The notes under the pieces: model-generated
What the model saw: only the letters and a program-made list of their open reading frames with translations
Told to the model about the DNA's origin: nothing
Databases searched by the model: none
Part shown: positions 37,292 to 46,059 of the stretch, piece after piece
How positions within the stretch are numbered: position 1 is the stretch's first letter
Layout: each line of letters opens with the position of its first letter
Source of the DNA: Streptomyces resistomycificus
GTDB taxonomy: Bacteria > Actinomycetota > Actinomycetes > Streptomycetales > Streptomycetaceae
Direction: 5' to 3'
Assembly (NCBI RefSeq): GCF_001514265.1
Contig: NZ_KQ949005.1
Location: 115,054-179,053, forward strand
Length of the DNA: 64,000 nucleotides
Program-made: the position numbers and the translations under genes

Positions 37292-37398
37292 AACAACGGA
37301 GGACGAGCAACGGAGGACGAGCAATGGAGGACGAGCAGGAGAGGACGAGCAGGAGAGGACGAGTAACGGAGGACGAGCAACGGGCAGCAAACAACGGA
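37292..37398. repeat. Degenerate 14-15-bp tandem repeats between the GH42 and GH53 genes
   Basis: About six copies of GGAGGACGAGCAAC and variants (GAGAGGACGAGCA). Unlike the flanks, the strand is purine-rich on the plus side. It fills most of the 180-bp gap and would be transcribed as a pyrimidine-rich spacer in the GH42-GH53 mRNA. Confidence 0.8.
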
Positions 37399-37431
37399 GA
37401 AAGAACAGGAGGGGGTCCCCCCGAGCAGCTC

Positions 37432-39432
37432 TCAGCGGGCCGCGCGCACCACCTCGACCGCTCCCGCCCCCACGGCGACCCGGCTGCCGTCCGGCAGCGT
37501 GACCTTCACCTCGGCGTCGGTGTGGTTCACGGCGAACCAGTACTCGTCCGACTCGCCTTCCCGGACGACGAGTTCGACATCCCGGGGCAGGTCGACCCCA
37601 CGCACTCCCGCGTCCGCGAGCACGAGGTCCACGACCGCCCCCAGGTCGGCCCCGGTCAGCCGGGTGGCCAGATACCAGGCGGCCCCGTCCCCGAGCGCCC
37701 GCCGGGTGAGCGCGGGGCGTGAGGCGGTGCGGCCCTCGGTGAAGACGGCCAGTGTTTCGCAGCCGTCGCCGGGGACGACGTACTCGGACCACACGTCGGC
37801 CCGAAGCACCTCGCCTTCGGTGGTGCGCACGGTGACGGCCTCGCCCGGCAGCAGCGGGTCGAACTCCTCGACGGTCAGCCCGAGCACGTCCCGCAGCGCC
37901 CCCGGATACGCCCCGGGATGCACGGCGTCGTGCTCGTCGACGATGCCGGAGAAGAAGGAGACCAGCAGGGTCCCGCCGCGTGAGACGTACCGCTCCAGGC
38001 CGGCGGCGACGGAGGCGGGCGCCGAGTACAGCTGGGGCACCACGAGCAGCGGATACCGGGCCGGGTCCAGGTCCGCCAGCCCGTCCGGCGGGAAGAAGTC
38101 CACCGTCAGGTGCCGGTCGTACAGGGCCTCGTAGAAGGAGTCCAGTCGCTCGCGCGCGTCGAGGTCCCGGCTCGGCCGCCAGTCCAGGTTCTGCGCCCAC
38201 CAGGACTCCCAGGACCAGACCATGGCCACGTCGGCCCGGGTGCGGGTGCCGCGCAGGCCGGACAGTTCGCCCACCCGGCGGCCCAGCTCCACCACCTCCC
38301 GCCACACCCGCGTCCCCGTCCCCCCGTGCGGCAGCATCGACGAGTGGAACTTCTCGGCGCCGCTGCGGGACTGCCGCCACTGGAAGAACATCGCGCCCTC
38401 GGAGCCGCGGGCGACATGGCCGAGGGAGTCGCGGGCCATCCGGCCGGGCTCCTTGGCGGGGTTGTGCGGCTGCCAGTTGACGCCCGACGTGGCGTGTTCG
38501 AGCAGCAGCCAGGGCGCCCCGCCCGCGACCGAGCGGGTGAGGTCGGCGGCGAGGGCCAGGTTGACGTGGGCGCGGCGGCCGTCGGTGATCAGGTAGTGGT
38601 CGTTGGTGACCAGGTCGACCTCGCGGGCCCACGCCCAGTAGTCGATCGAGGAACACTGGCTGGGGGCGACCATGAAGTTGGTGGTCACCGGCACGCCGGG
38701 GGACAGGCGGTGCAGGATGTCCCGCTCGGCGACGAAGTTGGCGCGGGCCTGGCCGTCCGCGAACCGCTGGAAGTCCAGCTCCTGGGCCGGGTTGCCCACG
38801 GTCGGCGTGGTGCGGGGCACCCCGATCTCCTCCCAGTCGCCGTAGAGCTGGCCCCAGAAGGCGGTGCCCCAGGCCTGGTTGAGGGCGTCGAGGGTGCCGT
38901 ATCGGTCCTGCAGCCAGACCCGGAAGGCCGCGGCGCAGGTGTCGCAGTAGCAGGCCAGGACGGGGGCGCCGTACTCGTTGTGGACGTGCCACAGGACGAC
39001 GGCCGGGTGCGTTCCGTATCTCGACGCGAGGTGTGAGGTGATCTCCGCGGCCGCCGCCCGGTAGTCGGGGTCGGAGTGGCAGATCGCCCCCCGGGAGCCG
39101 AACGCCAGCCGGACGCCTTCCCGCGTCACCGGCAGCGCCCGCGGGTGTGCCCGGTAGAACCAGGCGGGCGGTACGACGGTCGGGGTCGCCAGGTCCACCC
39201 CGATCCCGGCCTCGTGCAGCATGCCGATGATCCGGTCGAGCCACTCGAAGTCGTACGCGCCGGGCCGGGGTTCGATCCGGGACCACGCGAAGATGCCGAG
39301 CGAGACCATCGTGACGCCGGCCTCGCGCATCAGCCGTACGTCCTCCTCCCACACCTCCTGCGGCCACTGCTCGGGGTTGTAGTCGCCCCCGAAGGCGAGT
39401 GGCAGGCGGTCGTGCGGGGCGGCGGAGGGCAT
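37432..39432 (-). CDS. Beta-galactosidase (GH42)
   Basis: A 666-aa intracellular-type enzyme (no signal peptide) that splits galacto-oligosaccharides. LAFGGDYNPEQWPQEVW opens the barrel; VVLWHVHNEYG carries the acid/base Glu and PWLLLEHATSGVNWQPHN the nucleophile Glu. The zinc-site cysteines of GH42 are present (CYCDTC). The trimerisation and C-terminal beta domains follow. ATG 39432 with GGGAGCC upstream; divergent from the transporter genes. Counterpart of B. subtilis GanA. Confidence 0.94.
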   Translation of the reverse strand: MPSAAPHDRLPLAFGGDYNPEQWPQEVWEEDVRLMREAGVTMVSLGIFAWSRIEPRPGAYDFEWLDRIIGMLHEAGIGVDLATPTVVPPAWFYRAHPRALPVTREGVRLAFGSRGAICHSDPDYRAAAAEITSHLASRYGTHPAVVLWHVHNEYGAPVLACYCDTCAAAFRVWLQDRYGTLDALNQAWGTAFWGQLYGDWEEIGVPRTTPTVGNPAQELDFQRFADGQARANFVAERDILHRLSPGVPVTTNFMVAPSQCSSIDYWAWAREVDLVTNDHYLITDGRRAHVNLALAADLTRSVAGGAPWLLLEHATSGVNWQPHNPAKEPGRMARDSLGHVARGSEGAMFFQWRQSRSGAEKFHSSMLPHGGTGTRVWREVVELGRRVGELSGLRGTRTRADVAMVWSWESWWAQNLDWRPSRDLDARERLDSFYEALYDRHLTVDFFPPDGLADLDPARYPLLVVPQLYSAPASVAAGLERYVSRGGTLLVSFFSGIVDEHDAVHPGAYPGALRDVLGLTVEEFDPLLPGEAVTVRTTEGEVLRADVWSEYVVPGDGCETLAVFTEGRTASRPALTRRALGDGAAWYLATRLTGADLGAVVDLVLADAGVRGVDLPRDVELVVREGESDEYWFAVNHTDAEVKVTLPDGSRVAVGAGAVEVVRAAR

Positions 39433-39456
39433 GCGGTGGCTCCCAGGTATCGGCCG

Positions 39457-39470
39457 AGCTGACGTCAGCT
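39457..39470. promoter_or_regulatory. 14-bp perfect palindrome in the GH42 leader
   Basis: AGCTGACGTCAGCT, 24 bp before the GH42 start codon. It is unlike the paired operators beside it and may bind a different regulator or act in the leader RNA. Confidence 0.35.
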
Positions 39471-39472
39471 TT

Positions 39473-39490
39473 CTGTGATCGTGCACAGTA
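39473..39490. promoter_or_regulatory. LacI-type operator, GH42 side
   Basis: CTGTGATCGTGCACAGTA with a GTGCAC core. The exact reverse complement recurs at 39570-39587, so each divergent transcription unit has one copy. Probable site for the LacI-family regulator encoded at 42940. Confidence 0.75.
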
Positions 39491-39544
39491 ACGGCTCCGG
39501 CTGACATCCAGGGGCAACAAGTAGGTAACCCCAGGCACCCGCCA

Positions 39545-39575
39545 TTGACAAGGGGACGAAACAATTCTCTACTGT
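39545..39575 (+). promoter_or_regulatory. Promoter of the galactan transporter genes
   Basis: A consensus -35 TTGACA at 39545-39550 and a -10-like TACTGT at 39570-39575 (19-bp spacing; TCTACT gives 17). The -10 overlaps the operator at 39570-39587, as expected for repression. Confidence 0.55.
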
Positions 39576-39587
39576 GCACGATCACAG
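39570..39587. promoter_or_regulatory. LacI-type operator, transporter side
   Basis: TACTGTGCACGATCACAG, the perfect inverted copy of the operator at 39473-39490. The centres are 97 bp apart, so looping or independent control are both possible. Confidence 0.75.
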
Positions 39588-39706
39588 AGCCGCGCGGCCC
39601 TCGCGCACAGCCCTTCGGTCACGTGTCCGCAGCCCTCCCCCCACGGCGGTTGCCGCGAACGCGGGACGTTTCCGAGACCGGCTGACTCAAGTCAGGGGAG
39701 ATGAAG

Positions 39707-41035
39707 ATGTCGATCCACCGCCGCCAGATCAGCAGGCGCACCATGCTCGCCGGGGCGGCAGCCCTCGGCCTCACCGGCACCTCCGCCGCCTGCGGCGGTT
39801 CCGACGACGACTCCGGCGAGAGTGGCGGCCCGGTCAAGCTGACCTACTGGTCGTGGGCGCCGAACATGGAGAAGGTCGCCGCGATCTGGAACAAGAAGAA
39901 CCCGGACATCACGGTCACCGTGTCGAAGCAGGGCAGCGGCGCCGAGATCCTCACCAAGGTGATCACGGCGAAGAAGGCCGGCAACGCGCCCGACCTGATC
40001 CAGGCCGAGTACCAGTCGCTGCCGACGCTGGTCTCCAACGACGTCCTCGCCGACATCTCGAAGTACGTCGGTGACGCCAAGAGCGACTTCGCCGAGAACC
40101 TGTGGGACATGGTCACCCTCGGCACCGACGCGGTCTACGGCGTCCCCCAGGACTCCGGACCGCTGATGTTCTACTACCGCGAGGACCTCTTCAAGAAGCA
40201 CGGCCTCACCGTGCCGAAGACCTGGACCGAGTTCGCCGAGACCGCGCGCGCCGCCAGGAAGGCCCTCCCGGACGCCTACCTGACGACCTTCTCCTCCAGC
40301 GACCCCGGTCTGTTCGCCGGCCTCACCCAGCAGGCCGGCGCCAAGTGGTGGACGGTCGACAGTGGTGGCAAGTGGACGGTCGGCATAGACGACGCCGCCA
40401 GCCGGAAGGTCGCCGAGTTCTGGGGCGGCCTGGTCCAGGAGGGCGTCCTCGACAACCAGCCGATGTACACCCCGGCCTGGAACAACGCCCTGAACAAGGG
40501 CACCCACATCGCCTGGGTCTCCGCCGTGTGGGCGCCCGGCGTGCTGGTCTCCTCGGCCCCCGACACCGAGGGCAAGTGGCGTATGGCCCCGCTGCCGCAG
40601 TGGAAGGCCGGCGAGAACGTCACCGGCAGCTGGGGCGGTTCCTCCACCGGTGTCTCCACCGACTCCGATCACGCCGAGGCAGCGGCGAAGTTCGCGCACT
40701 GGATCAACACCGACCCGGAGGCGCTGGCCGCCCTGGTCAAGGAGGTCGGCATCTACCCGGCGGCCACCAAGGGCCAGTCCGGCGACGTGCTCACCACGCC
40801 CGCCTTCTTCCCGAACCAGAAGGACTTCTACACGACGGCCGCGGAGATCGCCGCCACGACGGCCACCGCCGCCTGGGGCCCGAACGTCCAGACCGCCTAC
40901 ACCGCCTTCAACGACGGCTTCGGCAAGGCCGCCAAGGCGAAGAAGGAAGCCCAGTTCACCTCCGCCCTGAGCACCATGCAGTCGAAGACCTTCGACGACA
41001 TGAAGAAGCAGGGCTTCGAGGTGACCGAGGCATGA
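39707..41035 (+). CDS. Galacto-oligosaccharide ABC substrate-binding lipoprotein
   Basis: A 442-aa family 1 extracellular binding protein. The signal has a twin-arginine motif (SRRTMLAGAAALGL) and a lipobox ending SAAC, so it is probably a Tat-exported lipoprotein. The fold shows VKLTYWSWAPNMEKVAAIW, APDLIQAEYQSLPTLV and VPQDSGPLMFYYREDLF. GGGGAG lies directly against ATG 39701, so ATG 39707 with 6-nt spacing is the better start. First gene of the transporter operon; GanS-like. Confidence 0.92.
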   Translation: MSIHRRQISRRTMLAGAAALGLTGTSAACGGSDDDSGESGGPVKLTYWSWAPNMEKVAAIWNKKNPDITVTVSKQGSGAEILTKVITAKKAGNAPDLIQAEYQSLPTLVSNDVLADISKYVGDAKSDFAENLWDMVTLGTDAVYGVPQDSGPLMFYYREDLFKKHGLTVPKTWTEFAETARAARKALPDAYLTTFSSSDPGLFAGLTQQAGAKWWTVDSGGKWTVGIDDAASRKVAEFWGGLVQEGVLDNQPMYTPAWNNALNKGTHIAWVSAVWAPGVLVSSAPDTEGKWRMAPLPQWKAGENVTGSWGGSSTGVSTDSDHAEAAAKFAHWINTDPEALAALVKEVGIYPAATKGQSGDVLTTPAFFPNQKDFYTTAAEIAATTATAAWGPNVQTAYTAFNDGFGKAAKAKKEAQFTSALSTMQSKTFDDMKKQGFEVTEA

Positions 41036-42027
41036 CCAGCGCTCCGCTCAAGGGCTCCGACCGCGTCTCGGTCGGGCCCTTGGCGGACGGCACCGGCACC
41101 GCCAAGTCCGTCCGCCCCAGCCGCCCCCGCCGCAGTGGCCGCAGCGCACCGTACTGGTTCCTGGTGCCGACCCTGGTCCTGTTCGCCGCCTTCACCGTGA
41201 TCCCCGTCGGGTACGCGGTCTGGCTGAGCCTCCACAAGGTCCAGGTCAAGGGCATCGGACTCGGCAAGGGCGCCCGCGAACAGGTCTGGAACGGCTTCGG
41301 CAACTACGCCGACGTCCTCCAGGACTCGGAGTTCGGCCACAGCGTCCTGCGCGCGTTCGGCTACGGCCTCATCGTCATCCCCACCATGCTGGGCCTGGCG
41401 CTGGTCTTCGCGCTGATGCTGGACACTCCCAAGGCGCGCAGCGCCCCCTTCGCACGGCTCGCGATCTTCCTGCCGTACGCGGTGCCGGGCATCATCGCCG
41501 CCCTGATGTGGGGTTTCCTCTACCTGCCGGACGTCAGCCCGTTCTACTACCTGCTGCGCATGTTCGACCTGCCGCAGCCGGACCTGTTCGACGGCGGCAA
41601 CCTGTACCTCTCCTTCGCGAACATCGCGGTCTGGGGCGGCACCGGCTTCAACATGATCGTCATCTACACCGCGCTCAGGGCCATTCCGCCGGACATCTAC
41701 GAGGCGGCCAGGATCGACGGCGCGTCCAGCCTGAACATCGCCCTGAAGATCAAGATCCCGATCGTGATGCCCTCGCTGGTGCTCACCTTCTTCTTCTCGG
41801 TGATCGCCACCCTCCAGGTCTTCACCGAGCCGATGGCCCTGAAGCCGCTGACCAACGGCCTTTCCACGACGTGGAGTCCGCTGATGGCCATCTACGACAG
41901 CGCCTTCCTCAAATCGGATGTCTACGGCGCCTCCGCCACCGCGGTCGTGCTGGCCCTGGCCACGTTCGTCCTCTCCTTCACCCTGCTGCGCATCTCCGAC
42001 CGCTACACCCGGGAGGACCGGGCATGA
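41032..42027 (+). CDS. Galacto-oligosaccharide ABC permease 1 (MalF type)
   Basis: A 331-aa membrane protein with about six helices after a basic ~35-residue head (VRPSRPRRSGRSAPYWF). The EAA loop is YEAARIDGASSLNIALKIKI. ATG 41032 overlaps the binding-protein stop; its stop overlaps the next permease (ATGA). GanP-like. Confidence 0.93.
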   Translation: MTSAPLKGSDRVSVGPLADGTGTAKSVRPSRPRRSGRSAPYWFLVPTLVLFAAFTVIPVGYAVWLSLHKVQVKGIGLGKGAREQVWNGFGNYADVLQDSEFGHSVLRAFGYGLIVIPTMLGLALVFALMLDTPKARSAPFARLAIFLPYAVPGIIAALMWGFLYLPDVSPFYYLLRMFDLPQPDLFDGGNLYLSFANIAVWGGTGFNMIVIYTALRAIPPDIYEAARIDGASSLNIALKIKIPIVMPSLVLTFFFSVIATLQVFTEPMALKPLTNGLSTTWSPLMAIYDSAFLKSDVYGASATAVVLALATFVLSFTLLRISDRYTREDRA

Positions 42028-42902
42028 CCCCCCTCACCCTCACCGCCGACGCCACCGGAAAGCCCGCCCGAGCGCGGCGCACCGCGTGGGTGCCCACCCT
42101 CGTGCTGATCATCGGGTCGCTGTACTGCCTGGTCCCCGTCGCCTGGGTGGTCATCGCGGCGACCAAGAACCGGTCGGAGCTGTTCTCCACCTTCACCTTC
42201 GCCCCCGGCACCGGCCTCTTCGACAACCTGAGCGAGCTGACCGCCTACCGGGACGGCATCTACTGGCAGTGGATGGCCAACTCCGTGTTCTACGCGGGCT
42301 TCGGCGCCCTGCTGTCCGCCGCGGTCTCCGCCGCCGGCGGCTACGCGCTGGGCCGGTTCGCCTTCCGCGGGCGGGAGTTCATCTTCAAGGTGCTCCTGGC
42401 CGGCGTCCTGGTGCCGAGCGTCGTGCTGGCCGTACCGCAGTACCTGCTGCTGTCGAAGACGGGCATGGCCGACTCGTACTGGTCGATGCTGCTGCCGTCG
42501 ATCCTCTCCCCGTACGGCGTCTACCTGGTCCGCATCTACGCGGCCGCCTCGGTGCCCGCCGAACTCATGGAGGCGGCCCGCATGGACGGCGCGAGCGAGT
42601 GGCGGATCTTCTCGCGGATCGCCGTACCCATGATGATGCCGGGCCTGATCACGGTGTTCCTCTTCCAGTTCGTCGGCATCTGGAACAACTTCCTGCTGCC
42701 GTACGTGATGCTGGCCGACGACGAGAAGTTCCCGATCACCCTCGGCCTCTACACGCTGCTCGCGCAGGGCGCCTCGCAGCCCGCCCTCTACACCCTGGTC
42801 ATCACCGGATGTCTGCTGGCGATCCTCCCGCTGATCGCGCTCTTCCTGGTGATCCAGCGGTTCTGGTCCCTGGACCTGCTGAGCGGCTCGATCAAGGCCT
42901 GA
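42024..42902 (+). CDS. Galacto-oligosaccharide ABC permease 2 (MalG type)
   Basis: A 292-aa membrane protein with six helices; EAA loop MEAARMDGASEWRIFSRIAV. GanQ-like. No ATPase gene is present in the cluster; Streptomyces sugar importers of this class usually share the ATPase MsiK encoded elsewhere. ATG 42024 overlaps the previous stop; 37 bp before the LacI gene. Confidence 0.93.
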   Translation: MTPLTLTADATGKPARARRTAWVPTLVLIIGSLYCLVPVAWVVIAATKNRSELFSTFTFAPGTGLFDNLSELTAYRDGIYWQWMANSVFYAGFGALLSAAVSAAGGYALGRFAFRGREFIFKVLLAGVLVPSVVLAVPQYLLLSKTGMADSYWSMLLPSILSPYGVYLVRIYAAASVPAELMEAARMDGASEWRIFSRIAVPMMMPGLITVFLFQFVGIWNNFLLPYVMLADDEKFPITLGLYTLLAQGASQPALYTLVITGCLLAILPLIALFLVIQRFWSLDLLSGSIKA

Positions 42903-42939
42903 AGCGCTCAACGCCCGTACGCACACACGAACGAGGAAC

Positions 42940-43968
42940 ATGACCACCAGCGCGAACGGACGCCGCCGACCTCCCACGATCCACGACGTGGCGCGGGAGG
43001 CCGGTGTGTCGCGAGGCACCGTCTCCCGCTTCCTGAACGGCGGCCACTACGTCTCCCCGGCCGCGCGCCGGGCCGTGGAGGCCGCCATCAGGAAGACCGG
43101 TTACGTGGTCAACCGGCATGCGCGCAGCCTCAGCACGGGACGTTCGGACTCGGTGGCCTTCCTGCTGACCGAACCGCAGGAGAAGTTCTTCGAGGACCCC
43201 AACTTCAACGTGCTGCTGCGCGGATGCACCGAGCACCTGGCCCGGCACGACATCCCGTTGCTGCTGATGCTCGCCGCCACCGACGACGACCGGCGCCGCC
43301 TCACCCGGTACATCACCACCGGCCACGTCGACGGGGTGCTGCTGGTCTCCAGCCACAGCGGGGACCCGGTCGCCGCCGAACTGCGGGACGCGGGCATCCC
43401 GTTGGTGGCCTGCGGCAAGCCGATGGGCCTGGGCGCCAAGGTGAGTTACGTGGCGGCCGACGACCGTGACGGCGCCCGCGACATGGTCCGCCATCTCCTC
43501 GCCGCCGGCCGCCGCCGCGTCGGCATGATCACCGGTCCGCTGGACCTTCCCGGCGGCACCGACCGCCTGGCCGGCTACCGCGAGGTGCTCGACGAGGCGG
43601 GGCTGCCCCAGGACCCGGCACTGGTGGCCGAGGGCGACTACACCCGCAGCGGCGGCGAGCAGGCCGCCCGCCGCCTGCTGTCCCGGGCGCCCGACATGGA
43701 CGCGGTGTTCGTCGCCTCCGACCTCATGGCCCAGGGTGTCGTCAACGCACTGCAGCAGTCCGGCCGTTCGGTTCCCGATGACATCGCTGTCGGCGGTTTC
43801 GACGACTCCCCGGCGGCCACCTCCGTCACCCCCGCCCTCACCACCGTCCGCCAGCCCTTCGACCGCATCAGCGCCGAGATGGTCCGTATGCTGCTCGCCC
43901 AGATCGCCGGCGAGGACACGGCCGGGGTGATCCTGCCCACGGAACTGGTGGTGCGGGACTCCGCATGA
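42940..43968 (+). CDS. LacI-family regulator of the galactan cluster
   Basis: A 342-aa repressor. The helix-turn-helix is TIHDVAREAGVSRGTVSRFL, followed by the hinge region NRHARSLSTGRSD, and a periplasmic-binding-like sensor with VDGVLLVSSHSG and RTGMITG-type strands (RRVGMITGPLDLPGG). Last gene of the transporter operon. Likely ligand: galactobiose or a related oligosaccharide. The paired operators at 39473 and 39570 are the probable sites. ATG 42940 has GAGGAA upstream. Confidence 0.92.
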   Translation: MTTSANGRRRPPTIHDVAREAGVSRGTVSRFLNGGHYVSPAARRAVEAAIRKTGYVVNRHARSLSTGRSDSVAFLLTEPQEKFFEDPNFNVLLRGCTEHLARHDIPLLLMLAATDDDRRRLTRYITTGHVDGVLLVSSHSGDPVAAELRDAGIPLVACGKPMGLGAKVSYVAADDRDGARDMVRHLLAAGRRRVGMITGPLDLPGGTDRLAGYREVLDEAGLPQDPALVAEGDYTRSGGEQAARRLLSRAPDMDAVFVASDLMAQGVVNALQQSGRSVPDDIAVGGFDDSPAATSVTPALTTVRQPFDRISAEMVRMLLAQIAGEDTAGVILPTELVVRDSA

Positions 43969-44061
43969 GCGCTCAACCGGAGTGCGGGTCAACGGATGTG
44001 AAGGCTGGGGCCGTCCGGTTCGCGTCGAGTCGGCGGGGCGTTCCATCCGTATTCTCTGATC

Positions 44062-44874
44062 ATGGCCGCTCCCACCGCATATTCACTCATCGCCACCGAC
44101 CTGGACGGAACGCTGCTCCGAGGCGACGACACCCTTTCCGACCGGTCCCTCGCCGCGCTCGCTCGGGTGGCGGCGGCCGGAGCCCGGCATCTGGTGGTGA
44201 CCGGCCGCCCGGCGCCCAGAGTGCGGCCGCTCCTCGACGACCTGGGAAGCCGGGGGCTCGCGGTGTGCGGGCAGGGCGCGCAGGTGTACGACGCCGGCGC
44301 GGACCGACTGCTGTGGTCGGTCACCCTGGACCGGGAGTTGGCCGAGACCGCGCTCGGCAAGATCGAGGCTGAGGTCGGCGAGGTGTACGCGGCCGTCGAC
44401 CAGGACGGTGTCGACGGGCTGACGCTCATCGAGCCGGGCTACCTGATGCCGCACCCGACCCTGCCCGCCGTGCGGGTCGGGCGGCGCGACGACCTGTGGC
44501 GCGAGCCCATCAGCAAGGTGCTGCTGCGCCATCCCGACCTGTCCGACGACGAGTTGGCGGCGACGGCACGCGCGGCGATCGGTTCCCTGGCGACGGTCAC
44601 CATGTCGGGTCCCGGGACCGTCGAACTCCAGCCATGCGGCATCACCAAGGCGACCGGCCTGGCGCTGGCCGCCGACCATCTGGGGCTCGGGCCCGAACAC
44701 ACCGTGGCCTTCGGGGACATGCCCAACGACATCCCCATGTTCGACTGGGCCGCTCACGGTGTGGCCATGGCCAACGCCCACCCCGAACTCCAGTCCGTGG
44801 CCGACGAGATCACCCTGTCGAACGAGGACGACGGCGTGGCCGCCGTCCTCGAGCGACTGTTCGGGTGCGGGTAG
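44062..44874 (+). CDS. HAD-superfamily (Cof-type) phosphatase
   Basis: A 270-aa hydrolase. Motif I DLDGTLLRGDD (nucleophile Asp near residue 13), motif II VVTGRP, the catalytic Lys before motif III in CGITKATGLAL, and motif IV FGDMPNDIPMFDWA are all present. Relatives dephosphorylate sugar phosphates or flavin precursors; the substrate cannot be told. A TATTCT -10-like hexamer (44050-44055) ends 6 nt before ATG 44062 with no ribosome site, so the mRNA is probably leaderless. Confidence 0.9.
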   Translation: MAAPTAYSLIATDLDGTLLRGDDTLSDRSLAALARVAAAGARHLVVTGRPAPRVRPLLDDLGSRGLAVCGQGAQVYDAGADRLLWSVTLDRELAETALGKIEAEVGEVYAAVDQDGVDGLTLIEPGYLMPHPTLPAVRVGRRDDLWREPISKVLLRHPDLSDDELAATARAAIGSLATVTMSGPGTVELQPCGITKATGLALAADHLGLGPEHTVAFGDMPNDIPMFDWAAHGVAMANAHPELQSVADEITLSNEDDGVAAVLERLFGCG

Positions 44875-44877
44875 GGC

Positions 44878-45609
44878 TCAGTACGCCCCGAAGACGTTGT
44901 CGATCGAGCCGTACCGGGCGGCCGCGTAGTTGCAGGCCGCGGTGATGTTCGCGACCGGGTCGTACGGGTCCCACGAGGTGCCGTCCACGTGGTACGCCTG
45001 GAAGGTCGGGTCGATGGTCTGCAGCAGGCCCTTGGACGGGGTGCCCGCGGCCGCGTTGGAGTCCCAGTTGTTGATGGCCTGGGGGTTGCCGGACGACTCG
45101 CGCATCACGTTGCGGTAGATGCCGTCGTACGAGCCGGGAATCCCCTTCTGCGCCATGATGTCCAGCGCTTCGCGGATCCAGCCGTCGAGGTTGTTCGCGT
45201 ACGTCTTGACCGACGCCTGGGTGACCGTGGTCGCGGACTGGGTGGACTTCTTGGCGGGCATGGCCGCCTTCTTCGCCGTCCTGACCGTCAGCTCGACGCC
45301 CGTCTGGAGCAGTCTGGGGTTGTCGCCGACGGCCTTGCGGTTGTCCTTGTAGAGCTGCTGCCAGCCGCCCGGAGTGTCGTACTTGTCCGCTATGCCGTAA
45401 AGCGTGTCGCCCTTGACCGTGGTGTGCGTGACGGACTTGGTCTGCACCGCGGCCGGCGCGGTGGCGGGGGCCTTGGCCGGCTGTGCGGCGCTCGCGGCGG
45501 TCGCGCCCAGGAGCGGGAGGGCGAGGGCGGCGATGCCGGTGCCGGCTGTGACGACGCCTCGGGTGAGCGGGCTGGTTCGGGGACGACGGTGGTTGCCTCG
45601 TACGGCCAT
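44878..45609 (-). CDS. Secreted LysM / lytic transglycosylase-like cell-wall hydrolase
   Basis: A 243-aa exported protein. Signal peptide from VVTAGTGIAALALPLLGA to ASAAQ; LysM domain at about residues 62-110 (HTTVKGDTLYGIADKYDTPG and LLQTGVELTV); transglycosylase (SLT-like) domain at about 140-243, with the putative catalytic Glu in YRNVMRESSGNPQAIN, then PSKGLLQTIDPTFQAYH and YGSIDNVFGAY. It resembles Streptomyces spore and vegetative wall hydrolases. Expression is controlled by the c-di-AMP riboswitch in its leader. ATG 45609 has GGAGAGGAA upstream. Confidence 0.9.
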   Translation of the reverse strand: MAVRGNHRRPRTSPLTRGVVTAGTGIAALALPLLGATAASAAQPAKAPATAPAAVQTKSVTHTTVKGDTLYGIADKYDTPGGWQQLYKDNRKAVGDNPRLLQTGVELTVRTAKKAAMPAKKSTQSATTVTQASVKTYANNLDGWIREALDIMAQKGIPGSYDGIYRNVMRESSGNPQAINNWDSNAAAGTPSKGLLQTIDPTFQAYHVDGTSWDPYDPVANITAACNYAAARYGSIDNVFGAY

Positions 45610-45625
45610 GGCGATGTTCCTCTCC

Positions 45626-45812
45626 GGCGCCTACGAGGTGAGCTGTCGGGTTCGGGCGGGAGCTGCCCGGCCGTACCGCGGTGAGGCGGCGCGACTTAAC
45701 CCCAGCCGTACCGGCGTGATCTCCGGTCCGGCGACTTACCTGGGTCCCCCGCTCCTGCCGTGCGGTGATGGTCGATGGGTGTCCTGCGGGGCGGCGGCAG
45801 GATTAGGCGTCC
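45626..45812 (-). ncRNA. c-di-AMP (ydaO/yuaA) riboswitch controlling the LysM/transglycosylase gene
   Basis: On the minus strand the leader has the conserved blocks in order: P1 5' strand CGCCTA (45809-45804), GAGCGGGGGACCCAG, GGGGTTAAGTCGC, and GACAGCTCACCTCGTAGGCG, whose TAGGCG (45633-45628) closes P1. These correspond to the GGGGACC, GGGGUgAAuc and ACAGCUaACC...GUAgGCG core of the ydaO aptamer. The aptamer ends 16 nt before the start codon, just at the ribosome site. In actinobacteria this class turns off wall-hydrolase genes when c-di-AMP is high. Confidence 0.92.
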
Positions 45813-46059
45813 GCCCGACAGGCCCGGAACGTATGCGAGAGCACATGTCCGTTACAAGTGGCGGAATCACACATCGCCCCTGTTGACCTTGGTCTGAGGC
45901 ATATGAGGCGCTTGATCCTTTGCGGTTGCCAAGACTCAACTGGCGCACCGGGCAAGGGGAAGGGCCGGTCGGCGGCGAGGGGGCCGGAAAGGGGCGCGAG
46001 TGACCCAACTCACGGGCAGGCGCAAGAGTGGCAAAACGGGCAATGAGCCCAACTCGTAG
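45813..46059. promoter_or_regulatory. Promoter region upstream of the riboswitch
   Basis: About 250 bp between the CocE-like gene stop and the riboswitch, with no gene. The promoter of the LysM gene must lie here, reading left; candidates such as TTGTAA near 45856 with CATACG about 16 bp on are weak. No other structure was seen. Confidence 0.4.

Noticed and set aside
37292..37398. CRISPR-like array
   Set aside because: The units are 14-15 bp, contiguous and degenerate, with no unique spacers and no cas genes.
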